A stretch of DNA of 32,031 nucleotides, taken from positions 33,670-65,700 of the forward strand of contig NZ_JAIEWN010000005.1 of assembly GCF_019599295.1 (NCBI RefSeq), written 5' to 3'. The notes beneath the pieces were generated by a model. It did no database searches and was not told where the DNA came from. It was given only the letters and a program-made list of their open reading frames with translations. The position numbers and the translations under genes are program-made. Each line of letters opens with the position of its first letter. Within the stretch, counting starts at the first letter, position 1. The DNA is from Oscillochloris sp. ZM17-4. Lineage in GTDB: Bacteria > Chloroflexota > Chloroflexia > Chloroflexales > Chloroflexaceae. Shown piece by piece: positions 7,068 to 14,340 of the stretch.

Positions 7068-8585
7068 ATGACGCTCACGCTGCACGACATACTCCACGGT
7101 GTGGAGACGACGGGCTCGCCCGCCGATCTCGACACGCCCATCCTGGGGATCACCTACGACTCCCGTCAGGTGCGGGCGGGCTGGCTCTTTGTGGCCATCC
7201 GCGGCTTCCACGTGGACGGTCACCGCTACGTGGGCCAGGCCGCCGCCGCGGGGGCCGCCGCCGTGGTGGTGGACGCGCGCCACTGGGGCGGCGACCCGAT
7301 AGATGTGCCGCTCATCAGCGTGGCCGACAGCCGGGTGGCCCTGGCGCCCCTAGCGGCCAACTTCTACCAGCGCCCGGCCACGGGCCTGCGCACCATCGGG
7401 ATCACCGGCACCAAGGGCAAGAGCACCACCACCGACCTGGTGAGCCAGGTGATCGAGGGCGGAGGCTTCAGCACCGGGATGATCAGCACCGTGGACTTTA
7501 AGGTTGGCCCGCGTCGCTGGCCGAACAGCACCCGCCAGAGCACCCCCGAGGCCCCCGAGATCCAGGGGCTGCTGCGCGAGATGGCCGACGCGGGCTGCGC
7601 CTACGCGGTGATCGAGTCGACCTCCCACGCCCTCTCATCCCGCTGGAACCGCCTCGGCGGCTGCATGTTTGACGTGGCGGTCTTCCTCAACATCACCCAC
7701 GAGCACCTGGACTACCACGGCAGCTTCGCGCAGTACCGCGCCGACAAGGCCCGCCTCTTTGAGATGCTCGGCGAGGGCGAGAAGGGCGAGGCCTGGGCGA
7801 TCACGAACGCCGACGACCCGAGCCACCGGCACTTCCTCGACGCGGCGCCGGCCCGTGCCCGCCGCCTGACCTTCGGCGTGCGCGCGGAGGCCGACGTGCG
7901 CGCCCATGAGGTGAGCGCGGGGCCGGGCGGATCGGCGCTGCGTGTGACGACGCCCTGGGGCGAGGCTCGCCTGCGGCTGCACCTGCCCGGCAGCTTCAAT
8001 GTCTCCAACGCCCTGGCCGCGCTCAGCGTGGCCCTCAGCCAGGGCATCCCCCTGGCGCGGGCCGTCGCCGCGCTGGAGGCGGTCCCCGGCATCCGCGGGC
8101 GCATGCAGCCGGTGAGCCTGGGCCAGCCCTTCGATGTGATCGTCGACTACGCCCACAACCCGGACTCCTTCGAGCAGGTGCTGGGCATGCTCCGCCCGCT
8201 CACCCGCGGCCGGATCATCGCCGTGTTCGGCAGCGCCGGCGAGCGCGACCGGGCCAAGCGCGCCGTCCAGGGCGAGATCGCGGGGCGCTACGCCGACCTG
8301 CTGGTGCTGACGGACGAGGACCCGCGCGGCGAGGACCCGGCCGCGATCATCGCCGAGATCGCCGAGGGCGCCGAGCGGGCCGGCAAGCGATCAGGCGACG
8401 GCTACCTCTGCATCCCCGACCGCGCCGAGGCCATCCGCGCCGCCATGGCCGCCGCCCGCCCCGGCGACCTGGTGCTGCTCCTGGGCAAGGGCCACGAGGG
8501 CAATATCATCTACGCCGGCGGCGCCATCCCCTGGGACGAGGCCGAGTCCGCCCGCGAGGCGCTGCGCGCGCTGGGGTATTCATAG
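7068..8585 (+). CDS. murE: MurE-type UDP-MurNAc-tripeptide synthetase
   Basis: MurE adds the third amino acid (a diamino acid) to UDP-MurNAc-L-Ala-D-Glu, using ATP, in the cytoplasm. From ATG 7068 the product is 505 residues, normal for the family. Visible motifs are DSRQVRAGWLFVAI in the N-terminal UMP-binding domain, the P-loop GITGTKGKSTTT at about 111-122, the central ESTSHAL and N-I-T-H-E-H-L-D-Y-H segments, and DYAHNPDSFEQVL in the C-terminal domain. The amino-acid-selecting motif reads D-E-D-P-R (416-420), where meso-DAP enzymes have DNPR. TTG 7047, with AGCAGG before it, is an alternative start seven codons upstream. A -10-like TACAAT lies at 7021-7026. Assignment to the tripeptide step is strong; which diamino acid is used is not clear. 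Confidence 0.92.
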   Translation: MTLTLHDILHGVETTGSPADLDTPILGITYDSRQVRAGWLFVAIRGFHVDGHRYVGQAAAAGAAAVVVDARHWGGDPIDVPLISVADSRVALAPLAANFYQRPATGLRTIGITGTKGKSTTTDLVSQVIEGGGFSTGMISTVDFKVGPRRWPNSTRQSTPEAPEIQGLLREMADAGCAYAVIESTSHALSSRWNRLGGCMFDVAVFLNITHEHLDYHGSFAQYRADKARLFEMLGEGEKGEAWAITNADDPSHRHFLDAAPARARRLTFGVRAEADVRAHEVSAGPGGSALRVTTPWGEARLRLHLPGSFNVSNALAALSVALSQGIPLARAVAALEAVPGIRGRMQPVSLGQPFDVIVDYAHNPDSFEQVLGMLRPLTRGRIIAVFGSAGERDRAKRAVQGEIAGRYADLLVLTDEDPRGEDPAAIIAEIAEGAERAGKRSGDGYLCIPDRAEAIRAAMAAARPGDLVLLLGKGHEGNIIYAGGAIPWDEAESAREALRALGYS

Positions 8586-8637
8586 TATGGTGGGGAAATG
8601 CGCCAGCTCCGCTGGCGCATTTCCCCACCATACTATG
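8581..8637. terminator. Perfect 27-bp hairpin overlapping the murE stop (family A)
   Basis: Arms 8581-8607 and 8611-8637 are exact reverse complements with a TCC loop. The murE stop codon (8583-8585) lies inside the left arm. The tip GCCAGC-TCC-GCTGGC is shared with the hairpins at 14264 and 24036. No T-tract follows. Confidence 0.8.
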
Positions 8638-8650
8638 AGGGTTCATTATT

Positions 8651-9484
8651 ATGATTGATCTCGCCCCCAACAACCCCTACGCGCTCACGATCGCCTCGCC
8701 GGTGATCGCGGCGGCGGGCAGCCTCGGCTACGGCGTGGAGGTGGCCCGCCACCTGGGGCTGGCAGCGCGCCCGTCGGCGCACGGGCTGGGCGCGCTCATC
8801 ACCCGCAGCACTGGGCTGCGCGCGCGGAAGGCTCGCCCCCTGCCGGAGATCGTCGAGACGCCCGCCGGGCTGCTCTACCGGGGCTGGGATCATAGCCTCG
8901 GCATGCGCGCGGTGCGCGAGCGCCTCGCGCCGGCCTGGGCGACCTGGGATCTGCCGGTGGTGGTGAGCATCTGGGGCGAGAGCGCGGCCGCGGCGGCCGA
9001 GGCCGCCGCGCAGCTTGAGGGCGTCGAGGGAGTGGCCGGCGTCGAGCTGCCCCTGGCGGCCCACGACGCGCTGACGCCCGAGGCGGCCGGCCGGCTGGTG
9101 GCGGCGGTGCGCCGGGCCACCGTGCTCCCGCTGATCGTGAAGCTGCCCGGCCAGGCCGCCGATATCCTGGCCCTGGCCCGCGCCGCCGTCGAGCGCGGGG
9201 CGGACACCCTCTCCCTGATCGACGGCATCCCGGCGCTGGCCCAGCGCGCCGACGGGACGCTGGCCGATGGCCTGCTCTGCGGCCCCGCCGTCGGCCCGCT
9301 GGCCCTGGGCCTGGTGGCCGCCGTCTGCGCCGAGGCGACGGTGCCGGTGATCGGCATCGGCGGGGTGCGCGACGCCGCCGGGGCGCGGGCGATGCTGGCG
9401 GCCGGGGCCGCGGCGGTGGGGCTGGGCTCCGCCCTGCTGACCGACCTGCGCGCGGCCGCGCGGGTCGCCGCCGCGCTCGCATAG
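8651..9484 (+). CDS. Dihydroorotate dehydrogenase-like flavoprotein lacking the orotate site
   Basis: A 277-residue TIM barrel clearly homologous to class 1 dihydroorotate dehydrogenases. Near the start, ASPVIAAAGSLGYGVE matches the family's NPVxxASGTxGYG. ALITRSTGL and EIVETPAGLL follow the known order, IVKLPGQAADI keeps the flavin-contacting Lys, and VPVIGIGGVRDAAGARAML plus GAAAVGLGSALL form the FMN phosphate site. The residues that hold and oxidise dihydroorotate are missing. The family's NxSCPN loop with the catalytic Cys is here GVELPLAAHDAL; the NxxGLxN loop is YRGWDHSLG; and the INT Asn is IDG. It is therefore probably an FMN enzyme with another substrate, or an inactive paralogue. 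It lies 65 nt after murE across a strong hairpin. Confidence 0.75.
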   Translation: MIDLAPNNPYALTIASPVIAAAGSLGYGVEVARHLGLAARPSAHGLGALITRSTGLRARKARPLPEIVETPAGLLYRGWDHSLGMRAVRERLAPAWATWDLPVVVSIWGESAAAAAEAAAQLEGVEGVAGVELPLAAHDALTPEAAGRLVAAVRRATVLPLIVKLPGQAADILALARAAVERGADTLSLIDGIPALAQRADGTLADGLLCGPAVGPLALGLVAAVCAEATVPVIGIGGVRDAAGARAMLAAGAAAVGLGSALLTDLRAAARVAAALA

Positions 9485-9535
9485 GGGCGCTGCGCCCATA
9501 TGCGTTAGGTTAATAGATGGCGGCCCCCGGCATAG

Positions 9536-9608
9536 GTAGGGCCGAAGCATGCGCACCGGATGAATCTGCGTGGCGCCCATGCATGGGGTGCGCATGCTTC
9601 GGCCCTAC
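9536..9608. terminator. Inverted repeat between convergent genes
   Basis: Arms 9536-9557 and 9587-9608 (22 bp, perfect) enclose 29 nt. It lies between the DHODH-like gene (+) and the glycosyltransferase (-). A short GGGCGC-T-GCGCCC palindrome directly follows the first gene's stop at 9485-9497. It probably acts in both directions. Confidence 0.6.
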
Positions 9609-9650
9609 GGTGCCCCCGGCGAGGATGGGCCGCCCCGGCGGCATGGGGCG

Positions 9651-11906
9651 TCAGCGCAGGGCCAGCTCGCGCACGTGGATGTGGGCCACCTCGCCGCCGC
9701 CGATCTGCGCGATCTCCAGGCGCAGGCTGCTCAGCTCGCGCGCGCCGCTGGGCAGGTCCAGCTGGACGGTCGGGTCGGGCGGTAGGCCGGTGTAGCTCTG
9801 CTCGGCGATGATCTGCGGGCCGCCGTCGGCCGGCGTGCCGACCAGGCGCAGGCGCAGGTCCATCGAGCCGACGGTGAGCGTCACCCCGCTGACGCTGCGC
9901 GGCTGCGGGAAGCGCAGCTCGACGACCAGCGGGTTCGCCTCGAATCCGCGCATCAGGGTGTGCGGGTCGCCGTCGAAGAGCTGCGCCGGCGAGCCCATGT
10001 CCAGCATCGAGTGGGCGACTATCACCGGGCCGCCGATGTCGGCTTGATCCTCGACCAGCTGGGTGCGGGCGAGCCTGTCCGCCTCAAAGAGCGCGTCCAC
10101 GTTATCGACGTAGCGCATCCGCACGACGTAGAAGCCGGGCGAGCCGTTCGGGTAGGGGACGACCCGCTCGGGCGGGTCCACCACAAACTTGCCGCTCTTG
10201 AGCGCGCGCTCGTACTCGTAGAAGGGCATGATGAAGAGCTCGCGGGCCGGGTCGAGCTCCTGGCGCGAGACGGTGAAGGCGTCGACATTGATCATCTCGA
10301 CGCGGCCGGCCTGGGCCGGCGTGAGGAAGAAGTCGATGAAGGCGTTCGGGTTGTTCGCCCAGGTCGGCGAGACGAGCAGACGCGTGTCGGGCTCGCTGGC
10401 GAGCAGCTCGGGGACGAGCTCGCCGAAGATCTGCTGCGCGCCGTACTGCATGCCGTCGAGGCCGTAGTTCTGGAACCAGGTCGGCCCGTCGCCCAGGGCC
10501 GTGCGCAGCAGCAGCAGGCTGGAGAGGCCGAGGGCCAGCGCCACCGCCCAGGCGGCCACGCGGTAGCGCACTCGGCCAGCGACCCAGGCGTAGCAGCGGT
10601 CGAGCCCGATGACGGCCAGGAGGGCGGCGGGCACCACCATCGCCAGCACGCGGGTGATGCTGATCGCCACCAGGGCCGACGAGAAGGGCGCGGCGAGCAC
10701 CGCGATCAGCAGCGTGCGGTGGGCCGGAGAGCGCAGGTTGGCCAGGCAGACCCCCAGACCGACCAGGATGAAGGGCAGCAGCAGCAGGGGCAGGTGGCCC
10801 ATGCCGAGCATGCGGTGGCGGGCGAGATCGACGCTGTTGGGCAGAAACCAGTAGGCCGGGCTGAGCCCGGCGAGGTAGGTCGCGCCAAAGGTGGCCAGCT
10901 TCTCGCCCAGCGGGATGCTGTGCGTCCAGTAGGAGTCGAGGGCGCGCAGCTGGGCCTCATAGGCGTCGGGCTGGAGCAGGCGGAAGCGGGCCAGCGGGAT
11001 GACGAGCAGGGCCAGCGTCCCGGCTGCGGCGGCGAGCACCCGCCAGCCCTGGCGCAGGTGGTAGCGCAGGTCCGAGAGCAGCAGGAGCGCGCCGCTGGCC
11101 AGCATGACGCCCTGTCCATTCGCGTAGGCGTAGAAGGTCATCGCCCCGAAGACGAGGGCGGGGAAGAGCCAGGCGGCGCCGCGGGTGCGGTAGAGCAGGT
11201 AGCAGCAGAGGAAGCAGGCGTAGAAGGCCACCATCATCACCGTCTCGAAGGCGGTGCGCGAGTGCAGGAACCAGGCCGGGGCGGCCGCGAGGGCCAGCGG
11301 GCCGGCCCACCAGAAGCGGCTCTGGAAGACCAGGCGCAGGGTGAGGGCGACGGCCAGCAGGGCCAGGGCGCCCACCGCCGCCGAGGTGGCGCGGGTCAGG
11401 AAGACCGATTCGCCGCCGAAGAGGGCGCGGCTGGCCAGGTGGATGTAGACGCTCAGGCTAAGGTTCCACTTCTCGGCGTTGAGGAAGTAGGGCGGCAGGA
11501 AGGTGCCGTCGGCGTCGCGCAGGCCGCTGGCGAGCAGCTGGCGGGCCAGGTTCGCCTGGATGGCCTCATCGCAGAAGAAGTAGATCGGGAAGGCGGCGAT
11601 CCCGGAGAGGCGGGTGAGCGCGTAGAGCAGCAGCCCGGCGGCGAGGGCGAGCAGGTCGCCCCAGCGCAGCTCGGCCAGGATGCCCGCGCGGCCAAGGGGG
11701 GCGGCGAGGGCGGACCAGGGCGAGCGAGCGGCCCCGGCCGCCGCCTCCGGCGAGACGATCACCGTCGGCCCGGAGGGCACCACCAGCTGGACAGGGGTGC
11801 CGTCGGGCAGGTCGAGGGGCTGCTCGGGGAGGATCGCCCCCCCGCGATAGACCGCGCGGACAATGCGGCCGGGCGGGGGGGCGTTTGGGTCAAGGGGCTC
11901 TGGCAT
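9651..11906 (-). CDS. GT-C (family 39/ArnT-like) glycosyltransferase with DUF104-like N-terminus
   Basis: A 751-residue polytopic protein. Residues about 14-45 (GRIVRAVYRGGAILPEQPLD then LPDGTPVQLVV) resemble the DUF104/AF2212-like domain usually seen as a stand-alone antitoxin. From about 85 to 475 there are around ten to twelve hydrophobic helices in the GT-C pattern. The first large outer loop carries FFCDEAIQANLARQLL, with the Asp-Glu pair expected to be catalytic in the PMT/ArnT group. Such enzymes use polyprenyl-phosphate sugars outside the membrane to glycosylate proteins or lipids. The last 130 residues form a beta-rich, discoidin-like domain (VELRFPQPRSVSGVTLTVGS), probably outside the cell and perhaps sugar-binding. 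ATG 11906 is used. A TATACT -10-like hexamer lies upstream on the minus strand at 11947-11952. Acceptor and sugar are unknown. Confidence 0.8.
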   Translation of the reverse strand: MPEPLDPNAPPPGRIVRAVYRGGAILPEQPLDLPDGTPVQLVVPSGPTVIVSPEAAAGAARSPWSALAAPLGRAGILAELRWGDLLALAAGLLLYALTRLSGIAAFPIYFFCDEAIQANLARQLLASGLRDADGTFLPPYFLNAEKWNLSLSVYIHLASRALFGGESVFLTRATSAAVGALALLAVALTLRLVFQSRFWWAGPLALAAAPAWFLHSRTAFETVMMVAFYACFLCCYLLYRTRGAAWLFPALVFGAMTFYAYANGQGVMLASGALLLLSDLRYHLRQGWRVLAAAAGTLALLVIPLARFRLLQPDAYEAQLRALDSYWTHSIPLGEKLATFGATYLAGLSPAYWFLPNSVDLARHRMLGMGHLPLLLLPFILVGLGVCLANLRSPAHRTLLIAVLAAPFSSALVAISITRVLAMVVPAALLAVIGLDRCYAWVAGRVRYRVAAWAVALALGLSSLLLLRTALGDGPTWFQNYGLDGMQYGAQQIFGELVPELLASEPDTRLLVSPTWANNPNAFIDFFLTPAQAGRVEMINVDAFTVSRQELDPARELFIMPFYEYERALKSGKFVVDPPERVVPYPNGSPGFYVVRMRYVDNVDALFEADRLARTQLVEDQADIGGPVIVAHSMLDMGSPAQLFDGDPHTLMRGFEANPLVVELRFPQPRSVSGVTLTVGSMDLRLRLVGTPADGGPQIIAEQSYTGLPPDPTVQLDLPSGARELSSLRLEIAQIGGGEVAHIHVRELALR

Positions 11907-11997
11907 GCACAGGGCCTATGCGAGTGGCGGATATGCGCGCCAGAGAAGTATACCCGACACCGAGGGCGCGTGGATCACGCAGGGCGCGACGTATGGC

Positions 11998-13395
11998 CTA
12001 CCGCGTGGCGGGCGCCGCCGGCGCGGGCACGACATCAGCCTTGCCCCGCCGCAGGCCCAGGGCCAGGAACACCAGCAGGAAGCAGGCCGCGCCGCTCACC
12101 AGGTAGGCCAGCGTGTAGCCGGCGACCCCGCCGCCGCCGCTGGCCGCCACCGCGCCCACCAGGGCGCCGCTGAGCAGCTGGCCCACGCCGGTGAAGACCG
12201 TCACCGAGCCCTGGGCGGCCGTGCGGTCCTCGGTCGGCGCCTCGTTGAGCATGATGTAGCGGACGGGCGCGCCGAGCAGGCTGGCCAGGCCGAGGCCGAT
12301 CAGGGTGCTGGCCACGTAGAAGGCCCAGAGCTGCGCGCCGAGCAGGCCGAGCACCAGCATGCCCGCCGTGAGCAGCAGCGTGCCGACGATCACCACCAGG
12401 CGCGCGCCGACCTTGTCGAGCATCCGGCCGGCCAGGGGCGAGCCCACCGCCATCGCTAGCACCACCGGCAGGGTCATGTAGCTGGCGGTGCTCACGCTGA
12501 CCCCGTAGGCCAGCACGGCCAGGCTGGGCAGGAAGACGATCACGCCCTCGCCGAGGCCGGCGCCGATGCTGAGCCCGTTGGCCAGGGCCAGCTGCGGCGT
12601 GACGATCAGGGTGCGGCGCAGCAGCGGGTCGGCGGCGCGGCCCTCGGCCCACCAGAAGGCCGGCGTGGCGGCCAGGGCCAGCAGGAGGAAGGGCCAGACG
12701 AGCGGCGAGGCCAGGCTGGCCAGCAGGTTGTTCGAGTCGAGGTTGCTGGCGCCCACCGTCAGCCCGCCCAGGAGCATGGCCAGGGTGATCAGGCCGATCA
12801 GGTCGAAGGGCTTCGGCTCGGCCGCGCCCGTGGCCGGCAGGGTGTACCAGCTCATGATCAGCACCAGGGCGGACACCGGCAGGTTCACCAGGAAGATCCA
12901 GTGCCAGCTGATCGTGAGCAGCACCGCGCCGAGGATCGGCCCGATGATGAAGGCCAGCCCGAAGACCGCGCCGATCATGCCCAGGGCGAAGCCCTTGCGC
13001 TCGGGCGGGAAGCTGTCGCCCACCACCGCGCTGGCCACCGGGAAGATGCCGCCCGCGCCGAGGCCCTGGAGCGCCCGGGCGATCAGCAGGATCGCGAAGT
13101 TCGGCGCGGCGGCGGCCACTGCCGAGCCGATGGTGAACAGGCCCACCGCCAGCATGTAGGCCGGCCGCCGCCCGTAGCGGTCGCTCAGCTTGGACATCAG
13201 CGGCGCGCCCAGCAGGTTCAGAAACACGTAGATGGTGAAGATCCAGGCCCCAGCCCGGTCGTCGACGCCGAACCACTCGCGCAGCGCCGGCAGCGCCGGG
13301 CCGACGATCGCGATGTCCAGGGCGCCCATCAGCACGCCCAGAAAGAGTACCGTGAGCACCAGCCGCAGCGACGATCCGCCCTTTGTTGTTGTCAT
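11998..13395 (-). CDS. MFS drug-resistance-type transporter (DHA2/EmrB-like)
   Basis: A 465-residue major facilitator with about 14 hydrophobic segments. Motif D1 is present in helix 1 (LMGALDIAIVGPALPALRE), motif A after helix 2 (LSDRYGRRP), the ARALQGLGAGGIFPVA segment in helix 4, and the antiporter motif C in helix 5 (AVFGLAFIIGPILGAVL). Motif C marks proton-coupled exporters, so export of a toxic or hydrophobic compound at the cell membrane is likely; the substrate cannot be read from sequence. The length fits the 14-helix DHA2 family. A consensus minus-strand promoter and a palindrome between it and the start codon suggest control by a repressor not encoded next to the gene. The last residues (PAPAAPATR) are a low-complexity tail. 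Confidence 0.9.
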   Translation of the reverse strand: MTTTKGGSSLRLVLTVLFLGVLMGALDIAIVGPALPALREWFGVDDRAGAWIFTIYVFLNLLGAPLMSKLSDRYGRRPAYMLAVGLFTIGSAVAAAAPNFAILLIARALQGLGAGGIFPVASAVVGDSFPPERKGFALGMIGAVFGLAFIIGPILGAVLLTISWHWIFLVNLPVSALVLIMSWYTLPATGAAEPKPFDLIGLITLAMLLGGLTVGASNLDSNNLLASLASPLVWPFLLLALAATPAFWWAEGRAADPLLRRTLIVTPQLALANGLSIGAGLGEGVIVFLPSLAVLAYGVSVSTASYMTLPVVLAMAVGSPLAGRMLDKVGARLVVIVGTLLLTAGMLVLGLLGAQLWAFYVASTLIGLGLASLLGAPVRYIMLNEAPTEDRTAAQGSVTVFTGVGQLLSGALVGAVAASGGGGVAGYTLAYLVSGAACFLLVFLALGLRRGKADVVPAPAAPATR

Positions 13396-13407
13396 ATGCC
13401 CCTCAAT

Positions 13408-13423
13408 TAGTCAGAGTTGACTA
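13408..13423. promoter_or_regulatory. Palindromic operator-like site of the MFS gene
   Basis: TAGTCA-GAGT-TGACTA is a perfect 6-bp dyad with a 4-bp centre. It lies 11-26 bp downstream of the -10 of the MFS promoter, at the expected start of the transcript. On the minus strand a further ATAGTC half-site lies nearby. This is the size and place of a TetR- or MarR-type operator, but the regulator is not known. Confidence 0.5.
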
Positions 13424-13434
13424 TTCCCACGCCG

Positions 13435-13463
13435 ACTATACTACGACAGGCCGAGGCTGTCAA
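13435..13463 (-). promoter_or_regulatory. Consensus promoter of the MFS gene
   Basis: On the minus strand TTGACA (13463-13458), a 17-bp spacer and TATAGT (13440-13435). It is the best -35/-10 pair seen on the minus strand and lies 40 bp upstream of the MFS start codon. Confidence 0.75.
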
Positions 13464-13466
13464 GAC

Positions 13467-13495
13467 TTGATAAGAACGACGCCCTGTGCTACACT
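13467..13495 (+). promoter_or_regulatory. Promoter of the L25 gene
   Basis: TTGATA (13467-13472), a 17-bp spacer ending in TGC, and TACACT (13490-13495). It lies back-to-back with the MFS promoter, the two -35 elements being 3 bp apart, so the two may influence each other. Confidence 0.65.
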
Positions 13496-13598
13496 CTGCG
13501 CTGAGCGACTGGCGCACCGCCGGTCGCCATTCTTATGCCGCTGTATAAGTATTGCGCGGCGCCGCGCCGCACGCGCAAGATGAGGAGCAGCCCCACAC

Positions 13599-14240
13599 AT
13601 GTCTACCCATCAGATCCTAAACGCCCAGGTACGCACGGTGCTCGGCAAGAAGGTCAAGTACCTGCGCAAAGAGGGCAAGATCCCCGCCACCGTCTACGGC
13701 AAGGGCTTCGAGGCCGTCTCCACCCAGGTGAGCGCCCGCGACTTCGAGCTGACCTTCCGCAAGGCCGGCCGCACCTCGCTGATCGACCTGATGATCGACG
13801 GCTACAGCATGCAGTCGGTCTTCGTGCAGGATATCCAGCGCCACCCGGTGACGCGCGACATTCTGCATATCGACTTTAAGGTGGTCGACCTGAAGAAGTC
13901 GGTCAACGTCGAGGTGCCGATCGTCGTCGTCGGCGAGTCGCCAGTCGTGGCCCGCGGGGACGCCCTGCTCAACCACGTCCTCAACTCGCTGATGGTGGCG
14001 GCCCTGCCGAACGACCTGCCCCAGCACATCGACATCGACATCAGCGTGCTGGACGCGATGGACAAGGTCATCCACGTGCGCGACCTGGCCGGCCAGGTGA
14101 GCTACAAGATCCTGGCCGACCCGAGCCAGGTGCTGCTCTCGCTGAGCCAGCTGCGCGCCGCCGAGAGCACGCCGGCGGTCGAGGCGGTCGCCGAGCCGGA
14201 GCTCATCCGCAAGCCGCGCGAGGGCGAGGACGAGGAGTAG
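13599..14240 (+). CDS. rplY: Ribosomal protein L25 / general stress protein Ctc
   Basis: L25/CTC (bL25) binds 5S rRNA in the large ribosomal subunit. The 213-residue product is the long two-domain form. An N-terminal 5S-binding beta barrel spans about 1-93 (TVLGKKVKYLRKEGKIPATVYGKG is diagnostic), and a C-terminal TL5-like beta domain about 95-185 (VEVPIVVVGESP, then the LPNDLPQHIDIDIS segment). It ends in an acidic tail common in this form (PREGEDEE). ATG 13599 is supported by GAGGAG about 12 nt upstream and by conservation of the N-terminus. It is expressed alone from its own promoter and closed by a 27-bp hairpin. Confidence 0.95.
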   Translation: MSTHQILNAQVRTVLGKKVKYLRKEGKIPATVYGKGFEAVSTQVSARDFELTFRKAGRTSLIDLMIDGYSMQSVFVQDIQRHPVTRDILHIDFKVVDLKKSVNVEVPIVVVGESPVVARGDALLNHVLNSLMVAALPNDLPQHIDIDISVLDAMDKVIHVRDLAGQVSYKILADPSQVLLSLSQLRAAESTPAVEAVAEPELIRKPREGEDEE

Positions 14241-14263
14241 GGGCCTGCGGCCTCCAGAATCCT

Positions 14264-14320
14264 CATAGTGTCTTGCAGAAATGTGCCAGCTTCGCTGGCA
14301 CATTTCTGCAAGACACTATG
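14264..14320. terminator. Perfect 27-bp hairpin between convergent L25 and GT2 genes (family A)
   Basis: Arms 14264-14290 and 14294-14320 are exact reverse complements with a TTC loop. Arm length, the outer CATAGT, the inner AAATG and the tip GCCAGC match the hairpin at 8581, although the middle of the arm differs. It probably ends transcripts from both sides. No T-tract is seen. Confidence 0.8.
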
Positions 14321-14340
14321 TATCTCTAGAAGGGGCGCGC

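Noticed and set aside
9960-12173. Plus-strand open frame of 737 codons opposite the glycosyltransferase
   Set aside because: Low-complexity Gly/Gln/Arg/Glu-rich product without any domain; the minus-strand gene has clear helices and motifs.
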